Origin: Clostridia bacterium
GTDB taxonomy: Bacteria; Bacillota; Clostridia; Christensenellales; CAG-314
Reading direction: 5' to 3'
DNA: 7,914 nucleotides
Assembly (NCBI GenBank): GCA_017452035.1
Contig: JAFTNE010000038.1
Span: 1-7,914, forward strand
Numbering within the stretch: the stretch's first letter is position 1; each line of letters opens with the position of its first letter. A program made the position numbers and the translations under genes. Of the stretch, positions 5,874 to 7,914 are shown piece by piece. Under the pieces are notes generated by a model. That model saw nothing but the letters and a program-made list of their open reading frames with translations, did no database searches and was not told the DNA's origin.

Positions 5874-6242
5874 GTGATTCAACCACAAACAAGACTTAAA
5901 GCTGCTGACAACAGTGGCGCAAAAGAACTTATGTGCATCAAGGTACTCGGTGGCTCCGTTCGTAAGTTTGGCAACATCGGTGACGTTATCGTTGCAAGCG
6001 TAAAGAGCGCTAACCCCGGTGGTGTTGTAAAGAAGGGTGACGTTGTTAAAGCCGTTATCGTTCGTACAACTTATGGCATCAACCGTAAAGACGGCACACA
6101 CATCCGTTTTGACGACAACGCCGCAGTAATTATTGATACACAAAAACAACCCAGAGGAACTCGTATTTTTGGGCCGGTAGCAAGAGAACTTCGTGAAAAA
6201 GACTACATGAAGATTGTATCTTTGGCTCCAGAAGTACTGTAA
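5874..6242 (+). CDS. rplN: 50S ribosomal protein L14, GTG start
   Basis: The product is 122 residues, exactly the standard L14 length. L14 sits at the subunit interface, forms a bridge with the 30S and is the site where the silencing factor RsfS binds in bacteria. Key stretches are [19 protein letters not shown] (1-19), the [18 protein letters not shown] block (48-65), [17 protein letters not shown] (71-87) and [15 protein letters not shown] (93-107). It is the only gene in the window starting with GTG. TAGGAGG (5859-5865) lies eight bases upstream, and the MIQ start matches relatives, so the start is secure. This gene begins the classical spc operon in E. coli; here it follows rpsQ after 15 nt without a terminator or evident promoter. 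Confidence 0.97.
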   Translation: MIQPQTRLKAADNSGAKELMCIKVLGGSVRKFGNIGDVIVASVKSANPGGVVKKGDVVKAVIVRTTYGINRKDGTHIRFDDNAAVIIDTQKQPRGTRIFGPVARELREKDYMKIVSLAPEVL

Positions 6243-6257
6243 GAGGAGGACAGGTAA

Positions 6258-6650
6258 ATGGCTAGTATGAATGTTAGGTCCGGTGACACAGTCGAAGTTA
6301 TCACAGGTAAAGACCTTGGTAAAAAAGGCAAAGTTATCGTAACCAATCCCCAAGAGGGAACAGTAATCGTTGAAGGTATCAACATGGTTACTAAACACAA
6401 GAAACCACGTTCAGCTCAAGAACAAGGTGGTAAAATTGAACGCGAAGGCGCAATTGACGTTTCTAACGTTGCACTTGTTTGCCCAGTTTGCGGTAAGACC
6501 ACTCGTGTTAACCACGTCCTCGGCGAAAATGGTAAGTATGTAAGAACTTGCCACAAGTGTGGTGCTATTATTGACGCTAAGGCAGAAAAGAAAGCTGCTA
6601 AAAAAGGCGCTAAGAAAGCTACAACAAAAAAATCTAAAAAAGCAGAATAA
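6258..6650 (+). CDS. rplX: 50S ribosomal protein L24 with zinc-ribbon cysteines and Lys/Ala tail
   Basis: The product is 130 residues, about 25 longer than usual. L24 begins 50S assembly and lies near the tunnel exit. A KOW domain covers about 5-35 (VRSGDTVEVITGKDLGKKGKV), followed by the family motif EGINMVTKHKKPR (39-51) and REGAIDVSNVALV. The C-terminal half carries CPVCG at 75-79 and CHKCG at 98-102, four cysteines spaced like a zinc ribbon, where relatives such as E. coli have no such pairs. Zinc binding is inferred. After residue 106 comes a tail made almost only of Lys and Ala (107-130), probably disordered and rRNA-binding. GAGGAGG at 6243-6249 favours the first ATG over the one three codons later. 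Confidence 0.96.
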   Translation: MASMNVRSGDTVEVITGKDLGKKGKVIVTNPQEGTVIVEGINMVTKHKKPRSAQEQGGKIEREGAIDVSNVALVCPVCGKTTRVNHVLGENGKYVRTCHKCGAIIDAKAEKKAAKKGAKKATTKKSKKAE

Positions 6651-6669
6651 TTAAGGAGGAACAATATCA

Positions 6670-7230
6670 ATGGCTACAAATAATCAAGTAACTGTATGCA
6701 GATTGAAGGACTTGTATAAAAATACTGTTGTTCCTCAACTCATCAAAGACTTCGGTTACAAAAACATAAATGAAGTACCCCGTTTGGAAAAGATCGTTAT
6801 CAACGCTGGTCTTGGCGACGTAAAAGATAACAGCAAATCTTTCCAATTGGCAGTAAACGAATTGCAAGCAATTGCAGGTCAAAAACCCTTGGTAACAAAC
6901 AGCAAACTTTCCGTTGCTAACTTCAAAGTTCGTAAGGGTATGGCAGTAGGCGCTAAGGTTACACTTCGCGGCGAACGTATGTATTCTTTCTTCGACAAAC
7001 TTGTTAGTATCGCTCTTCCACGTGTAAGAGACTTCCACGGTGTTGGCACTAACCTTGACGGTCGCGGAAACTACACATTGGGTATTCGTGAACAACTCAT
7101 TTTCCCCGAAATCGTATACGATCAAGTGGAAAAGACTCGCGGTTTTGACGTAACATTTGTTACAACAGCTAAAACCGATGCAGAAGGAAAAGCATTGCTC
7201 AAATACTTGGGTATGCCTTTTAGAGCATAG
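6670..7230 (+). CDS. rplE: 50S ribosomal protein L5
   Basis: The product is 186 residues, a few longer than the usual 179-180 because of about seven extra N-terminal residues. L5 binds 5S rRNA, belongs to the central protuberance and contacts the P-site tRNA and S13. Signatures are [19 protein letters not shown] (36-54), [15 protein letters not shown] (65-79), [21 protein letters not shown] (85-105) split by the turn, [10 protein letters not shown] (116-125) and the C-terminal [24 protein letters not shown] at 6653-6659 supports the ATG. It follows rplX and precedes the S14 gene, as in other Firmicutes. Confidence 0.97.
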   Translation: MATNNQVTVCRLKDLYKNTVVPQLIKDFGYKNINEVPRLEKIVINAGLGDVKDNSKSFQLAVNELQAIAGQKPLVTNSKLSVANFKVRKGMAVGAKVTLRGERMYSFFDKLVSIALPRVRDFHGVGTNLDGRGNYTLGIREQLIFPEIVYDQVEKTRGFDVTFVTTAKTDAEGKALLKYLGMPFRA

Positions 7231-7242
7231 TAGAGGTGTAAT

Positions 7243-7428
7243 ATGGCAAAGAAATCTATGATTAATAAACAACAAAGAACACCAAAGTACTCCACTCGTG
7301 GATATACTCGTTGTTCTATCTGCGGTCGTCCTCACTCTGTATTGAGAAAGTACGGCATCTGCAGAATTTGCTTCAGAGAAAAAGCGTACAAGGGCGAAAT
7401 CCCCGGCGTTAAGAAAGCAAGTTGGTAA
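7243..7428 (+). CDS. rpsZ: 30S ribosomal protein S14, zinc-type (rpsN1/type Z)
   Basis: The product is 61 residues, matching the short zinc-binding S14 form typical of Firmicutes and many Gram-positives; the long form is about 100 residues. The four zinc ligands are C24, C27, C40 and C43 (CSICG and CRICF). [13 protein letters not shown] and [10 protein letters not shown] are standard, and the protein ends in KKASW. S14 lies in the 30S head near S3 and S10 and joins late in assembly. The ribosome binding site GAGGTG (7233-7238) is only four bases from the ATG, the shortest spacing here. The gene starts 13 nt after rplE. Many genomes also carry a non-zinc copy elsewhere; none is visible here. 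Confidence 0.97.
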   Translation: MAKKSMINKQQRTPKYSTRGYTRCSICGRPHSVLRKYGICRICFREKAYKGEIPGVKKASW

Positions 7429-7442
7429 GGAGGTAAAATACA

Positions 7443-7841
7443 ATGGTTGTTACAGATCCTATTGCAGATATGCTCACGCGTATCAGAAATGCTATCACAG
7501 CTAAACACGCCGATGTAGAAATCCCAGCATCTAAGACAAAGCAAGCTATTGCAGATATCCTTGTTGCTGAAGGTTATATCGCCGGCTACGAAATTATCGA
7601 AAAAGAATTGCAAAACTCCATGAAGGTTACCTTGAAGTACGGTCCACGTGGCGAAAAGGTTATCACAGGTTTGAAGAGAATCTCCAAGCCAGGTTTGAGA
7701 GTTTATGCTAAAAGTGAAGACCTCCCAAAGGTTTTGAACGGTTTGGGAATTGCAATTGTGTCCACATCTAAGGGCATTATGACAGACAAGCACGCTCGCA
7801 GCCAAAACCTTGGTGGCGAAGTTATCGCGTTTGTTTGGTAA
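7443..7841 (+). CDS. rpsH: 30S ribosomal protein S8
   Basis: The product is 132 residues, normal for S8, a primary 16S rRNA binding protein important for the central domain of the small subunit. Signatures are [15 protein letters not shown] (3-17), [16 protein letters not shown] (25-40), the [11 protein letters not shown] block (78-88), and the C-terminal [18 protein letters not shown] (102-119) followed by [17 protein letters not shown] (7427-7434) overlaps the previous stop codon and is eight bases from the ATG. In E. coli S8 represses the spc operon by binding a site near rplE; whether that occurs here was not assessed beyond noting the same gene order. Confidence 0.97.
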   Translation: MVVTDPIADMLTRIRNAITAKHADVEIPASKTKQAIADILVAEGYIAGYEIIEKELQNSMKVTLKYGPRGEKVITGLKRISKPGLRVYAKSEDLPKVLNGLGIAIVSTSKGIMTDKHARSQNLGGEVIAFVW

Positions 7842-7852
7842 GGAGGTAGGTC

Positions 7853-7914
7853 ATGTCAAGAATTGGTAAAAAACCTATCGCCATCCCTGCTGGCGTAACA
7901 GTAACAAACGATAA
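7853..7914 (+). CDS. rplF: 50S ribosomal protein L6, 3' end outside window
   Basis: Only the first 20 codons plus two bases are present. MSRIGKKPIAIPAGVTV is the standard L6 N-terminus. L6 binds helix 97 of 23S rRNA near the factor-binding region. AAGGAGGT (7840-7847), overlapping the rpsH stop, lies five bases before the ATG. Following rpsH, this is exactly the position expected in the spc operon; rplR, rpsE, rpmD, rplO and secY would normally follow, outside the window. Confidence 0.95.
   Translation, partial: MSRIGKKPIAIPAGVTVTND

Noticed and set aside
5547..6398. Open frame of 283 codons on the minus strand across rpmC-rpsQ-rplN-rplX
   Set aside because: Same codon-bias shadow; composition is unlike a real protein and it spans four well-supported genes.

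Overview
The window carries the start and most of a bacterial S10-spc ribosomal protein cluster, all on the + strand. It runs rpsJ-rplC-rplD-rplW-rplB-rpsS-rplV-rpsC-rplP-rpmC-rpsQ-rplN-rplX-rplE-rpsZ-rpsH and is cut off by the window edge inside rplF. The order matches the Bacillota/Clostridia arrangement. A low-GC Firmicute is further suggested by the strong GGAGG-type ribosome binding site before nearly every gene, AT-rich spacers, the short zinc-type S14, the cysteine-containing L24 and a DUF3899-like upstream protein. My inference is a member of Clostridia, possibly uncultured; the genus cannot be told from the sequence.

Region 1 (1-388) is the 3' part of a small membrane protein gene resembling DUF3899. 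Its codons (ATA, TTA and similar) differ from the strongly biased codons of the ribosomal genes. Region 2 (389-859) has no gene. It holds a perfect 14-bp-arm palindrome (417-446), two candidate sigma-A promoters (about 522-550 and 566-594) and a roughly 258-nt untranslated leader. The second promoter is close to ideal: TTGACA, 17 bp, extended -10 TGaTAAAAT. The leader has several possible hairpins, including two that cannot form together and a GGAA-capped hairpin about 30 nt before the rpsJ ribosome binding site. It is the least explained part of the window and a candidate autoregulatory mRNA element.

Region 3 (860-7914) is a tightly packed operon with spacers of about 10-30 nt. There are three overlaps (rplD/rplW, rpsC/rplP, rplP/rpmC), no internal terminators and no obvious internal promoters. 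The products make up parts of both subunits: 30S head proteins S10, S19, S3 and S14; S17 and S8 of the 30S body/platform; and 50S proteins L3, L4, L23, L2, L22, L16, L29, L14, L24, L5 and L6. L4, L22 and L23 line or surround the peptide exit tunnel, L2 and L3 approach the peptidyl transferase centre, and S10 is also transcription factor NusE.

Most of the window is ordinary core translation machinery. Points worth a second look are the leader, the separation of the cluster from the fusA-tuf (str) genes that usually precede rpsJ in Firmicutes, a Cys4 zinc-ribbon pattern plus Lys/Ala tail in L24, and changes in L22 at the exit-tunnel hairpin together with an N-terminal extension. I found no CRISPR array, mobile element, tRNA or rRNA gene, or defence system.
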